Source of the DNA: Rhipidocladum racemiflorum
Taxonomy: Eukaryota > Streptophyta > Magnoliopsida > Poales > Poaceae
DNA length: 64,000 nucleotides
NCBI GenBank assembly: GCA_036346355.1
Contig: CM070580.1
Coordinates: forward strand, 19,521,374 to 19,585,373
Direction of reading: 5' to 3'
Shown: positions 1-11,038 of the stretch, piece after piece
Layout of the letters: each line of letters starts with the position of its first letter
How positions within the stretch are numbered: the first letter of the stretch is position 1
Notes under the pieces: generated by a model
The model's database searches: none
The model's input: only the letters and a program-made list of their open reading frames with translations
What the model was told of the DNA's origin: nothing
Translations under genes and position numbers: made by a program

Positions 1-950
1 CGCGCGCACAAAGGGCCGCACCGGTTCCCGGCTCATCGACGCCCAACACAACACGTGTTGCGCCGCTGCTACGGGCATGCGATTTGCTCGTTTGCTTGGA
101 GCCTTCGAGAGTGGCCCCCTCCTGGTCTTCGAGTGGCGAGGTCGGACGGACGAACTACTTTGAGTCTGTGACATGCAGGCTTTGGCTTCGTGTTTGCTTT
201 CGAACGGGTTCCTCTGGACTTCGTGTGTGTTCGCCGAATTGCGTGCGCGGTGATGTATCCGTGGTGAGGATTGAGGAGGTGAGGTATGGCTGTGTTGACC
301 AACCATCGGTTTCCACATATTTTACCGGTAACAAAAACGAAATCGAAAACCTCGAAAATAGATACGAAAACGGATAGTGACAAATACATAACGGAATGGA
401 GAGGAAAAAAGCGAAAAATTCCATTCAAGTATGTTCCTAGTTGTAACATCCTAAAAATTTGTAAATTCTTTAGTTGCGCATTTAATTTAGATTTTATGAT
501 TTTTTTTTTAATTTTCATCATTTAATTAATGGTTTTTGATATTTTAAGATTTAAACAAAAATATATATTTGAGAAAAACAAAACCAAAATCATGCTAAAA
601 ATAATTTTTCTAAGTTCAAAATGTTATAAAATATTTTTAAGAATTTTTAGAATTTTTGAACTATATTTAATATTTTCTATAATGCAATATATATATTTTT
701 GATGTTATTTAAATTAAAAAATGGAATTTCCGGTTGTATTTATACAGAATTTTCGTTTTTATTTTCGTTGGAACTCACTTTCTAGGGGAAAAAAATCCCG
801 TTTCCGTTTTTCTCCGAAACGAACGAAAATTTCGTTTTCATTTTCAACCCTATGTATATACATGTGTGTTCGTACAATATACAGATTCATTTGTCAATGC
901 ATACAGATTGACCTTTTTTTTCTTTTGCCAGGAGCTATGACTTGCACAGT
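1..950. other. left flank, no recognisable gene
   Basis: No conserved coding region is seen. Bases 1 to about 300 are GC-rich, with overlapping short open frames on both strands that resemble nothing I know. From 320 to 425 and from 770 to 855 the DNA is rich in short strings of the types AAAACGAAA and TTTCGTTTT, roughly in opposite orientation, and it ends near 855 with CAACCCTA. That arrangement resembles non-autonomous hAT-like elements with TAGGGTTG-type ends, but I cannot find a matching left end or a target duplication, so this is only a suggestion. Bases 480-720 are AT-rich. Confidence 0.35.
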
Positions 951-953
951 TGC

Positions 954-969
954 CACTACTACAGAAATG
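954..969 (+). repeat. CACTA left terminal inverted repeat
   Basis: This is the left terminus, preceded directly by the TGC target duplication. It matches the right terminus at 15 of 16 positions. Confidence 0.95.
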
Positions 970-1189
970 TTTATATTAGACTCACCATCACAGACGATTT
1001 TAAAAAACCGTCTGTAATATAGAACATCACAGACGATTCTATAAACCAACCGTCAGTGAAACTATCACAGACCATTCCTCGTCTGCCATCCCAGACGGTT
1101 TGAATACAAAATCGTCTGTGAATTTATCACAGACGGTTTTATGAAATAACCGTCTGTGATATACGTAACTATCACAGACGGTTTAGTAC
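970..1189. repeat. CACTA left subterminal repeat array, outer part
   Basis: Several copies of ATCACAGACGGTT and its complement AACCGTCTGTGAT stand alternately, with variants such as ACAGACGATT. In CACTA elements such arrays bind the element's own DNA-binding protein. The array is cut at 1189 by the gypsy insertion and resumes at 11608. Confidence 0.9.
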
Positions 1190-1759
1190 TGACGAGTACC
1201 CGCATCATGGGTATCCTCAGCGGCCCAAAAAGACGCACGGGCCGACCCAGGCCGATCAAGGCTCGAAGTTACGACCGCCGGGTAAGGTCCGAAACCACGA
1301 CCTGGTCTCCGATATCCCGGAGAAGCGACGGCATTTATTGCATATCGGGCGCATTAAATGCCGGCCATAATGACGATGACGCAGCGGCACAAGTTCCCGA
1401 CCCCCGCATTTACTACGAGCGGCGCGGCAACTACGGCGACAAGCAAGCGAGGCGAGGGGAGCCGGCGATCCTATCACCGCCACTTTCGGACAACCGAGAA
1501 ACCTGATCTTTTCCTCTTTTTTCCAAACCAACAGTGTAACCTCCCACCTCGCCTATATAAAGGCGGGAGGGGGGAGCGTGTAAGAGGACGAACAAGAAAG
1601 GAGAATCAATACGATCCAACTCACACGAACTGGAGTAGGGACGTTCTGCCCGAACCAGTATACATCTTGTGCTCACCCGAGTCAAGCCGTTCGAGGAGAG
1701 GGAGCGTGCACCCCCGTCGACCTATACAAATTTACTAGCCGGTGCCCTAAACACCGACA
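1190..1759 (+). repeat. 5' LTR of gypsy element
   Basis: It begins TGACGAGTACCC, ends CACCGACA and is 570 bp long. A TATA box (TATATAA, 1554-1560) lies about 200 bp before the end, in CCTATATAAAGG. By eye it differs from the 3' LTR at five scattered single bases in the first 190 bp and by a cluster of changes with small indels around 1443-1508. The rest is nearly identical. Confidence 0.93.
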
Positions 1760-1779
1760 GTTGGCGCGCCAGGTAGGGG
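1760..1779 (+). other. primer binding site region
   Basis: The sequence GTTGGCGCGCCAGGTAGGGG follows the LTR directly, in the place where minus-strand synthesis is primed. Its TGGCGCGCC-type start is common in grass gypsy elements. I cannot assign the tRNA with certainty. Confidence 0.75.
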
Positions 1780-1845
1780 CTGCGCACGTCGTCGCCGTTG
1801 CTTTCCCACTCAGCCTCCTCGACGGTCCTTTTCTTCGACATCACC

Positions 1846-3720
1846 ATGCCGATAGCATCGATCCGCCGGCTCCTCGACTTCATCACCACCGCAGGGCGGA
1901 TGGTGATCGTCCCCGCCGTGCTCCGGCGTCAAACGCCCCCCGTGGGCCTCGGCGCCGTCTCCAGCATCCTCAGTGACCTTCGGCTCGAGGTCCCCACACG
2001 GACCTCGATGCCGGAGCACGCCAAAAGCTCCTTCGCCCCAAACGACCCGCGGGGGCGTCAAGCAGCAGCGGTCGCGCCCGTTGCGCCCTCACGCTTCGTG
2101 GCAATGGTCGGCCACGCGCCCGACAACGACCATTCGGACAACTCCTCCGACCACGGCTCTAGCGGAGGGAGAGATAAGAACAGACCGCGCTACCGCGAGC
2201 CAGACATCGCGGCAGGCGCAAACGACCCCTCCGCTACCCCGGTCACGCCGAAGACTCTCCTCCAACGCACCGAGGAGAACCACCAGACTCGCCGCGCCGA
2301 CCTTCAGCGACGGCGCGAGGAGCTGGAGGTTCAAAAAGCCGAGCTCGACAAGCTTCAAGCCGATCTGGATCAAGATTCACCACGCTGATTGTACTGCGCT
2401 TAGCGGCGCACGTACTCGCAAGACGCCAGGTTCACCACCTGTTGGTCAAAGGGACCGACGATTCGTCGTTCTTCCCACACGCCACCAAAACATCGCGCGG
2501 CGGCAATGTTGCTCGCGGCATCCCTGAGCCGAATGATCCCGCGGCCAAGGCAACCCACGAGAATCTCCGAAAGGCCGGTGGAACGAGTACCGCGCAACAC
2601 GCCGCATGGCTCCGGATCACAGCCGATCGGGCGCCTCAGACGGTCCGCCAGCGCGCTTGAGCCACCGGCAAAACAAGGGCGATATCGCCCCGAGCAACCC
2701 AGGCATCACGCACCCGATGCGTCAACGCTGGGCGACGAACGCGACGTTCGCGCCACCCTCCAGCGCGAAGAAGGGCAGGAACGACCGGCCGGACGTACGT
2801 CGCCGATGCAACTTCACGACGCGACCGCAGCCCGAGCCCCGATGGCCCCGGGCCACGGGCATTCTGTCAAGGGATCCGCAGCGCGAGATTCCCTGCTAGG
2901 TTTCGAGCACCGGTCAACGTAGCCAAATACGCGGGGGCTACAAACCCCAGCGTGTGGCTAGAGGATTACCGGTTAGCATGCCGAGCAGGGGGAGCCACAG
3001 ACGATCTTTTCGTCATCCAGTACCTCCCCATCTACTTGGCGGACTCAGCTCTAGCATGTCTCTATTACCTGCCCGCCAACTTTCTCCGGGTCTGGGCCGA
3101 CCTCAAACCCCCATTCGTGGGCAACTTCCATGGCACATACAAGCGACCGTGGAACTCCTGGGACTGAAGAGTCAGAACAAGACCAGGGAGAACCTCCGGA
3201 CTACATCCGGCGTTTCTCCCAACAAGGTAACGAGCTCCACGACATTCGCGACGCCGATGTCGTGGGGCGTTCATCTACTGACACTACCTCCAAGACCCTG
3301 GTCCACAAGGTAGGGTCGCGAAGCCCAGAACCACCAAAGAACTCTTGGACATCGCCACCAACCACGCCTCGGGCGAGGCCGTAGATACCATCTTCGACAA
3401 AGGGAAGTCGGCGGGGATCGGGCGCCGAGCCCGGCCCCTCCTCCGACCGCCCCGACAAACGGAGCGCCACGGCAACAAGTCCGCGAGGACCGCGATAGTC
3501 GCGATCGCCGACCAGCCGGGAAGCCGCAGAAGCAACCCCCGACCATTTCGGAAATCGATGGAGAGTCCGTGTCCGAACCACGGATACCCGTCAGGCACAA
3601 GTACCGGATCGCGAGGTCCTAAAGCGTTTCCTTTCCGAGCCCCCACGACGCCACGGGCAAAGGGAAGAAGCAAGACCAGCGCCCGACCGACGGAGACAAA
3701 GGCGGACGCCGGCTTCCCGA
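1846..3720 (+). pseudogene. gag region, frameshifted
   Basis: An open frame starts with ATG at 1846 and runs to 2388. Its last third is rich in charged residues and probably forms a coiled coil. After the stop, gag-like sequence continues in other frames. At 2952-3165 a stretch containing WLEDYRLACRAGGATDDLF and FVGNFHGTYKRP matches the retrotransposon gag domain that precedes pol in Tat-type elements. At 3190-3380 a second frame gives DYIRRFSQQGNELHDI, the next block of the same domain. At least two frame changes and several stops break it. Gag would form the virus-like particle. The following protease is in yet another frame. Confidence 0.75.
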
Positions 3721-3736
3721 AACCGACGGATGCCTC

Positions 3737-4276
3737 ATGATATTTGGCGGACCGGCAAGCTACGCCGACCGGAGGCGGCTCAAGGCGGCCTACCGGAGGT
3801 GCTCGTGGCAAACCTGCCGCTGTACCCAAATACCTTCGATGGTCGGAATCCCGATCACCTTCGACCGGACCGACCATCCCGACCACATTCCGCAACCAGG
3901 GAGGTACCCGCTTGTCGTCGATCCCATTGTGGGAACAAAGCGCCTGACCAAGGTGCTCATGGACGGTGGTAGCAGTCTCAACATTCTTTATGTCGAGACC
4001 CTCGACGCCATGGGGATCCCCCGCCCAAGCCTCCGACCAAGTAAGGCGCCTTTTCACGGCGTCGTCCCTGGCCAGGAGGCCCACCCGCTCGGGCAGGTCG
4101 ACCTGCCCGTCACGTTCGGGAGCCCAGCCAACTTCCGCACCGAAACCCTCACCTTTGAGGTCGTGGATTTTGCCGGCTCCTACCACGCCATCTTGGGAAG
4201 ACCATGTTACGCGAAGTTCATGGCGATCCCCAACTACACCTACCTGAAACTGAAGATGCCCGGGCCGCGAGGGTGA
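3737..4276 (+). pseudogene. retroviral-type aspartic protease (pol, N-terminal part)
   Basis: An open stretch of 179 codons contains LMDGGSSLNILY (about 3955-3990), the active-site loop of aspartic proteases in this lineage (D-G-G-S in place of D-T/S-G-A). Downstream, HAILGRPCYAKFMAIPNY is the conserved second block (ILGRP...). The protein would cut the gag-pol polyprotein. The frame closes at 4276, before the reverse transcriptase, which lies in other frames, so pol is not continuous. Confidence 0.82.
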
Positions 4277-4579
4277 TCACCGCGACCGCGTCTTTCAACT
4301 TCGCTTACAAGCTGCGAGAAGGGCGGTGCGAGTTGGCTTCCGGCGTCGCGTCCGCCGAACTTCGCCGACCTCGGGCCACGACCCAACGATCTGCTCCCGA
4401 CTCCCGCAAATCCGGGGCGGGCTCCTTCAAATCCGCCGAGGACACGAAGGCCATCCAGATCGACCCCGAAGATCCAATCAAGACTGTTCGGATCGGGACC
4501 ACGCTTCCTACCAACTAGGACAGCGCGCTCGCCGAGGTCCTCGCGTCCAACCGAGATATCTTCGCATGGAGGCCCTCCG

Positions 4580-5359
4580 ACATGCCAGAATCCCGAGGAA
4601 GTCGCCGAGCACTCTCTGAACGTCCGGCCTGGTCTAGACCCGATCGCCCGCTGCGTCGCCGACGAAGAGAAGCGCACGGCCATAGGAGAAGAGATCGCCA
4701 AGCTCTTGGCCGCAGGGTTCATCAAAGAAGTTCGCCACCCCGAGTGGTTAGCCAACCCTGTACTTGTAAAAAAGAAGATCGGGCAATGGAGAATGTGTGT
4801 TGACTACACAAGCCTCAATAAGGCATGTCCGAAGGATCCATTCCCCTTGCCCCGCATCGATCAGGTGGTGGACTCCACCGCGGGATGTGAGTGTCTGTCA
4901 TTCCTGGACGCCTACTCAGGCTATCACCAGATCGCGATGAAGGAAGACGACCAACCTGCGACCTCGTTCATCACCCCGTACGGCTCATTTTGTTACGTGA
5001 CGATGCCATTTGGCCTGAAAAACGCGGGAGCTACATACCAACGATGTATGCAAACGTGTTTTTCCGATCAAATTGGCCGTAACGTCGAGGCGTACGTCGA
5101 TGACATCGTTGTCAAGACCAGGAAGGTCAGCGACGTCATCACCGACCTGGAAGAGACTTTTGCGAACCTTCGACGGTACCGCATCAAGCTCAACCCCGAA
5201 AAATGCGTTTTCGGAGTGCCCAAAGGGAAGCTACTCGGCTTTATCGTTTCCGAGCGCGGCATCGAAGCCAGCCAAGACAAGATCTCCGCAATCTTGAGGA
5301 TGGGGCCGATCTGCAACCTCAAAGGGGCCCAGAGGTCGACAGATGCCTCGCGGCCTTGA
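4580..5359 (+). pseudogene. reverse transcriptase domain
   Basis: From about 4590 one frame gives an N-terminal part (NVRPGLDPIARCVADEEKR). From 4706 to 5359 the frame is open, with VKKKIGQWRMCVDYTSLNK, then LDAYSGYHQI, then MPFGLKNAGATYQR, and the catalytic motif YVDD at 5093-5104. These are the conserved blocks of Ty3/gypsy reverse transcriptase in the right order. The frame is lost after 5359, before the end of the thumb and connection region. The enzyme would copy the element's RNA into DNA inside the particle. Confidence 0.9.
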
Positions 5360-5493
5360 GTCGTTTCACGCCTCGCCGGGCGAGCGCAGCTTGCCTCTTT
5401 ACAAACTCCCGAGGAAATCCGACCAATTCAACTGACGGCGAAGCTCGGGGCGCCTTCGATGCGCCGAAGTTTTTCTAACCTCTCCTCCAGTCT

Positions 5494-6250
5494 TTGGTTG
5501 CCCGGCGCCGGAAGAACCTCTCGCTGCTCTACATTTCCGCCACGACCCAGGTCGTTGGCCACGGCTGTCGTGGAAGCGAGCAGAGGAGGGACGGGTTCTC
5601 AAGGTCCAACGACCAGTCTACGCCGTCGGCCGAAGTACTTTCCGAGTCCAAGGCGCGGTGCCCACAAATGCGTAAGATGGTCTACGCGGTTCTAATCACG
5701 AAAAGAAAGCCGGGTACACTACTTCAACCGGCACCGCGTCTCGTAGTGACTTCTCTACCACTCGGCGAGGTCATCCACAACCGCGACGCCTCGGAGGATT
5801 GCCAAATGGGCACTCGAGCTCAATGGGCACGACATAGTATACATCCTCGGACCGTAGTAAAATCTCAAGTTCTAGCCGACTTCATCGCCGAATGGACCAA
5901 GCTCAGGCACCACCTCCGCTCGAAGACCCAGTCTTGGACAATGTACTTTGATGGATCCTTCACCAAAACGGAGCCGAGCCGGGTTGTCATTGTTTCCCCA
6001 CTCGGAAAGCAGGCTCCAATATGCCATCCGATTACTTTTCGACGCAACCAACAACGTCGCGAGTACGAGGCCCTCGTTATCGCCCTCCGCATCGCCGACC
6101 TCGAGCACACGGGTCAGACGCGTGCATGGTGATTCAAAATCGGTTGTCGACCAAGTCATGAAGGCCGCGGAACCTCGCGACAACCGGATGGCAGCCTATT
6201 GTCAAGAGGTACGCAAACCGGAGCGAGAAATTCAAGGGATTTGAGCTTCA
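5494..6250 (+). pseudogene. RNase H region, including archaeal-type RNase H of Tat elements
   Basis: The frame 5494-6132 contains LADFIAEWTK followed by WTMYFDGSF (about 5940-5960). This is the start of the extra RNase H domain that sits between the usual RNase H and the integrase in Tat-lineage elements. The first RNase H is only weakly seen, in broken frames before it. Downstream, the expected TNN..EYEAL block is visible (about 6045-6075), and a later change of frame gives DSKSVVDQV, the block with the next catalytic Asp. Stops and frameshifts disable it. Confidence 0.75.
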
Positions 6251-6589
6251 CCATAGCTACAAAGTGAACAACGGTGAGGCCGACCATCCGCCAACCTTGC
6301 CTCTAGCAGAGGGCCGGTCCGCCTGGGTTTTCGCCCTCGACCTACACCAAGCATCCATCCGACCGACCGTCCGGATGACCGGATGGGTGACTCGCCAAAG
6401 CACCTCCGCCAGACGACCAACGGCCGAGGCCGAGATGACCAAGCCGAGCCGCAACGCCCCGATGACCGACCGATTGGAGAAAACCCTTCATCGATCGGTG
6501 ACCGACGGCTCCCTCCGGCGACCCAACCGAGGCTCGCCGCCTCGCTCGACGGGCGAAATCCTTTGTACTGATCGGCGATGACCTCTACA

Positions 6590-7695
6590 AAAGGAGCCCC
6601 TCTGGGATCCTCCAGAAGTGTATCCCGGTCGACCATGGAAGAGAGCTGCTCCACGACATCCACGGGGGAATTTGTGGACACCACGCTGGGTCACGGAGCT
6701 TAGTCGGGAAAGCCTTCCGACAAGGCTTCTACTGGCCGACTGCTGTAGCTGACTCTGAACAAATCGTCCGGACGTGCGAAGGGTGCCAATTCTTCGCCCA
6801 TCAAACTCATCTCCCAGCTCAAGCCCTCCATAAGATCCCTATTAACTGTCACTTAGCCGTTTGTTGAATCGACCTGTTCGGTCCTTTAAAAAAGGCTCCT
6901 TGGGGCTTCACCCACCTACCGTCGCGGTGGACAAGTTTACCAAGTGGATAGAAGCTAAGCCGATCACGACCATCACTTGGCGCGGCGGCGGATTTCATCC
7001 GCAACATCGTTTACGGTTTGGAGTCCGAACTCCATCATCACCGACAACGGAACGCCAATTCACGGGAAGGAGTTTCTCGAGCTCTGCGACAACCGGCGAT
7101 TCGCGTGGATTGGGCGGCCGTCGCCCATCCGAAGCAACGGCCAAGTCGAGCAGCGCCAAGCGGCATGATCCTACAGGCTCAAACCACGGATCTTGAAGAT
7201 CAAGAGATACGCGGGGCGTTGGGCGGCCGAGGTTCCTCCGTGCTTTGGAGCCTACGGACCACCCCAACCCGATCGACCGGATTCACGCCATTCTTCTTGG
7301 CGTACGGGGCGGAGGCCATCTTGCCGATCGACTTAAACTACGGCGCCCCAAGGGTTCGAGCTTTCGACGAAACCCGGGGGCTCGAATCTCAACAAGACGC
7401 TGTCGACCGGCTCGACGAAGCGCGGGATATCGCCATCATCCGCTCAGCCAAGTACCAGCAGGCACTACGGCGCTACCACGACCGCAAGGTTAGAGGTCGG
7501 GCGTTCAACGTAGGCGACCTGGTCCTGCGCCAGGTTCAGTCCAACAAAGACAAGCACAAGCTCTCCTCTCCTTGGGAAGGCCCCTTTACTGTGGTGGAAG
7601 TCCTTCGACCCGGCACTTACCGGCTCAAGGATCCCGATGGCAACATCTTGTCCAACGCCTGGAATATTGAAAAGCTAAGACGATTCTACCCTTAG
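6590..7695 (+). pseudogene. integrase (C-terminal part of pol)
   Basis: The HHCC zinc-binding region is readable around 6650-6800 (HDIHGGICGHH ... CEGCQFF). The catalytic core follows in shifting frames: VDKFTKWIEAKPI (about 6930-6965), ITDNGTPIHGKEF (about 7036-7075) and NGQVEQ (about 7137-7153), giving the D, D and E of the active site. The C-terminal part is open to 7695 and ends WNIEKLRRFYP, the usual end of pol in this group, without a chromodomain. A stop codon is visible at about 6865. The enzyme would insert the cDNA into the genome. Confidence 0.85.
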
Positions 7696-8214
7696 CCCAT
7701 TTCTCTTTTACCTCGTCTACTACCGTGAGCAGCACGACCCTTGGTCGAGCCTACGCGTAGCGTCGGAGTACGAACACTCGTGTTAAACTTCTTCGCCTAC
7801 TTTTCGGAAAAACGCTTGAACACGTCGATCACTGCTCGGATGGTCCCCTCGGACCCAAGAACGGTGATCCCGGCGCACTTCACCGGAAAAGCACACCCGA
7901 AAAAATAGCGAAAAAGCGCATACGAAACTTCCGAAGAATCCAAATACCTTTATCTCTTCCGATTCGACAGCATTTACATTCTTTGAGAAACGTAAAGCCT
8001 AAAAAACCAAAAAGTTTATCTTATTCTAGGGTCCCCCTCGCTTCGGTGATCTCCGGACTTATCGTCCCTCTCCAAGCGCGGCTTCAGCTTCCCGCACAAT
8101 TTTTGCCGCAAAACGCAGCAGAAACTGGTCGGATCGCCGAAGTCCGCGACGGGAGAGCCTCGATCTGCCCGGGTGCGGCGCCAAGAGCCGGAAGCCCCCC
8201 CCCTTTTGTGGCCT

Positions 8215-8652
8215 CTATGGTTCCCGGGGGAACTCGGGCCTTGCTACAGAAGGGTCCACAGACGGAGAGGTGTACGGCAGCGTGATTGGGGCGACCGGCA
8301 GTGCATTTATTAGCACGGGCCTGGATGTCGCGGAAGACTCCAAGCTCCCTGAAGGAGAAGGAGCACGAGGGGGAACGGCGTCCTGTTCTCCGAATCGCTC
8401 GGGCGCTCGCGGCAGCGGTTCCCTCAGCTCGACGACCGCAGCCTGCCGCTCCCGTTCCCGCTCCTCCTCCTCCGCCTCCAGCTCCAGCAGCTCCCAATCA
8501 ATCTCGTCACCCGACGGGGCCGCCGCTTCAAAGTGACCAGCTCGTCGCTCCAACTCCTCGTCCTCCGCCTCTTGTTGAAGGGCGTCCCAGTCGATCTCAT
8601 CGATAGGTGGGCTCTCGACCTTGGAACAAGGTTGAGAGGGCAAAGCAGCCAT
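8215..8652 (-). CDS. antisense ORF of the gypsy element, acidic protein of unknown function
   Basis: A 145-codon ORF runs opposite to gag-pol. Its protein is acidic and contains a duplicated motif: DEIDWDALQQEAEDEE near residue 18 and DEIDWELLELEAEEEE near residue 49, which form a charged, probably helical region. The C-terminal half is rich in Pro, Ser and Ala. Antisense genes in the same place, between pol and the 3' LTR, are known in Grande-type and other Tat elements, but their function is not established. The frame is intact although the sense genes are broken. A TATA box on the same strand lies about 65 bp before the ATG, which supports separate transcription. It could still be a chance ORF in GC-rich DNA. 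Confidence 0.6.
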   Translation of the reverse strand: MAALPSQPCSKVESPPIDEIDWDALQQEAEDEELERRAGHFEAAAPSGDEIDWELLELEAEEEERERERQAAVVELREPLPRAPERFGEQDAVPPRAPSPSGSLESSATSRPVLINALPVAPITLPYTSPSVDPSVARPEFPREP

Positions 8653-8714
8653 GAAAGCAAGTCAGCAGCAGGCCTCAACGTCGCTGGATGAAGTCCCAGC
8701 GCCCACCGCTCGCC

Positions 8715-8722
8715 TATTTATA
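8715..8722 (-). promoter_or_regulatory. TATA box of the antisense ORF
   Basis: TATAAATA on the minus strand, within the palindrome CCTATTTATAGG, stands 63-70 bp before the antisense ATG. That leaves room for a start site and a short leader. Confidence 0.55.
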
Positions 8723-10380
8723 GGCGATACGCAGCCAGACGAAGCGACGCGCTGAGGGGGTACCCGCCAGCGTTAACTACGACCGCGCCTTTCCGAGACG
8801 ATGGTGTGGAAGCCGAAGCGTCAAAACTAACGGTGCGGAAACCTAAGCGTCGCCGATTCTCTACGTTGAACAAAAAACGCCTCGAGAGTCTCGCCGGTCG
8901 CAAAGAAAGATAAGTGAATATCCCCTTTCCCTACATTCGTTGTTGCTACTTTAAAGTGGCGCGCAGCGGTGACAGCCAAACCGCCTCGCACCACTCGGGG
9001 GCTATAAGAGTCCCGTGGGTTGGTAACACGACCAATTGCCGGGTCCTCCCGAAATCGCCAAACTTTCAACCGGAAGTACTACGGCCTACGCCCCGGCGGC
9101 TACGGTTGTGAAATAGTACTTAACGGGAGAAGGAAGTGCCCAAGCGGAGCGACCCACGATTGGTCGGGAGCACCCCTCCCACGGTCGCGCTGACCGATTG
9201 GCGCGTTCCTGAACGCTCTCGTGTTTTTCCCGCTCCCTCACTTTGTAGAGCACACACACCAACCTACGCCCGACCCCTGTGGTCCCCAAGGCTATGGACG
9301 GAAAAAGTGGCCATTACAAACAAAGGGTGCGAAAAACAAGCACAGGGACAAAACACATACCAGTTCCCTACAAATCTGGAGAGAGCAAAGAAAAAAAAAC
9401 TGTTTAAATTCCCTTTATCGTTCATCTATGAAGGACGTCGGTCGGGGAAACCCGGTCGGCAATCGCCCTGGCGTGCGGTTCGACCCGAAGCTCCAAGGCA
9501 TCGACTTCCTCCTCAGCGAGCTCAAGCCTGGTTAAGAGTCCACTGGCCCCAGCACCCGATCACGGATCTCTCGGCCGACCGCTCGCAAAAACATCAGCTC
9601 GGCCTGATCCTCCACCACCTATCCACATCGCGGTAAGTGCGCCAGTTACCAAACCCCCGCAAAATGTTAAATACTGTCAAAAAACCGCAGGAAGAACAGG
9701 CGCCACCTCGAAAAGCGCTCCCAGCGCCCTCTCAATCTCCGCTCCCAGGCCGGACCGGGGACACAATCGACGACACCGAAGCCCCAGGGCCGTCCGAGAG
9801 ACTCGCCGGACCGCGTGCGAGAAACCAGCCGCAAAAAACGAATCCGGCTCCACCATGGCGAAAAACGAGCAAGAGGTGAGGACAAGGCGAGCCCCCAGCG
9901 GGCCCCCAGTTGGGTCGGCGGACGACCCAATCGCCTTAAAACTCACGTCCGGGACCATACCTCGCTCTCCATGGAGTCCGTCGGCCGACGGGCGGCCAGT
10001 ACACCCTGGATCGTGAACGGTCCAAGGTCCGATACGGGATCGAGTAAGGAAAGGTTCTTCATGGATCACCCCAAGTGGGGTCGGATACATGGCCGGGATC
10101 ATCCGCTAAGCGACCCCTCGCGAGGGGCCACCAGTTCCACCGGATCACTCGCTGAAGCTCCACGAGCGGCGCTCGAGCAGCGAAGGCAAGCGCGCGTCTC
10201 TCACCCTCCAGTCCCACACTGCGGACGGGCGTAAAACAGGGCGGATGGTAAATCCCTCCACCCGACAAAGAACTCGCCCAGCTCGGCGTGAAGCGAACCG
10301 CAACTAGCCCCGCCGGGTCAAGCGCAAGCGTCGCGGCGCGAGCATCATCGTGCCGCCGAAGCGGCAGCCGGCTTCGAGGG

Positions 10381-11038
10381 CTCGGGGCTACACCACCGGT
10401 GCGCCACAGCACCGGTCGAAGACTATCCCGACTAAGCGCGGTCCGGTGTCCCAGACGGCAAAGGCCGGACAAGGCGCAACCCGACCGCTTCTCCGACCAG
10501 CTCGGGGCTCGGGGCTACACCACCGGTGCGCTCGCCCTTGGTCGAAGACTATCCCGACCAAAGCGCGCGGTCCTGTCCGTGCAGAAGCGGCGGCCGGACA
10601 AGCGCAACCCCGCCCTGCTCTCCGACCAGCTCAGGGGCTCGGGGCTACACCGGGTCTTCGCCTTGCCGGCCGAAGACTATCCCGACCAAGCGCGATCTGG
10701 TGGCCCTGTGGCAGACGGACAAAGCGCAACCCAGAGCACCTCTCAGACCGCTTCTCCGACTCGAGGGGCTCGGGGCTACACTCCACCGGGTGCCTTCAAG
10801 ACCGGTCGAAGACTGCCTCCGACCAAGCGCAGTCCGGTGTCCCGGTACGGCGAAGCAGCAGCCGGACAAGGCGCAACCCCCCGACCTGCTCTCCGACCAG
10901 CTCAGGGGCTCGGGGGCTACACCCACCGGGTGCGCTCGCGCGCACCCGGTCGGAGACTCTAATCAAGTCAGGCGTACCGCAGCACGGAGGCAAAACCCCC
11001 GAGCATCTCTTCGACCTGCCCGGGGGCTCGGGGGCTAC
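10381..11038 (+). repeat. tandem repeats in the 3' region of the gypsy element
   Basis: CTCGGGGCTAC (once or twice with one extra G) occurs at 10381, 10508, 10638, 10769, 10909 and 11027, so the units are about 127, 130, 131, 140 and 118 bp long. Each unit continues with CACCGGTGCGC-like sequence, then GTCGAAGACTATCCCGACC, then AAGCGCAACCC and TCTCCGACCAGCTC. The last motif copy is the polypurine tract of the element itself. Long open frames through this array (such as 10350-11219) come from the GC content and the repetition. Confidence 0.88.
11021..11038 (+). other. polypurine tract
   Basis: CGGGGGCTCGGGGGCTAC stands directly before the 3' LTR, where plus-strand synthesis is primed. Confidence 0.75.

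Larger units (their letters stand above)
7696..10380. other. long non-coding 3' region of the gypsy element
   Basis: Between the end of pol and the tandem repeats there is 2.7 kb with no sense-strand gene. It holds one antisense ORF (8215-8652). The rest is GC-rich and shows no conserved protein in either direction. Such long 3' regions are usual in Tat-lineage elements. Confidence 0.7.

Noticed and set aside
69..521. Overlapping open frames on both strands near the left edge
   Set aside because: No recognisable domain, no splice or promoter support, mixed composition.
1156..1738. Several open frames within the LTRs (also 11056-11586)
   Set aside because: They lie in the non-coding LTR and start in the CACTA subterminal repeats. 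The LTR structure explains them.
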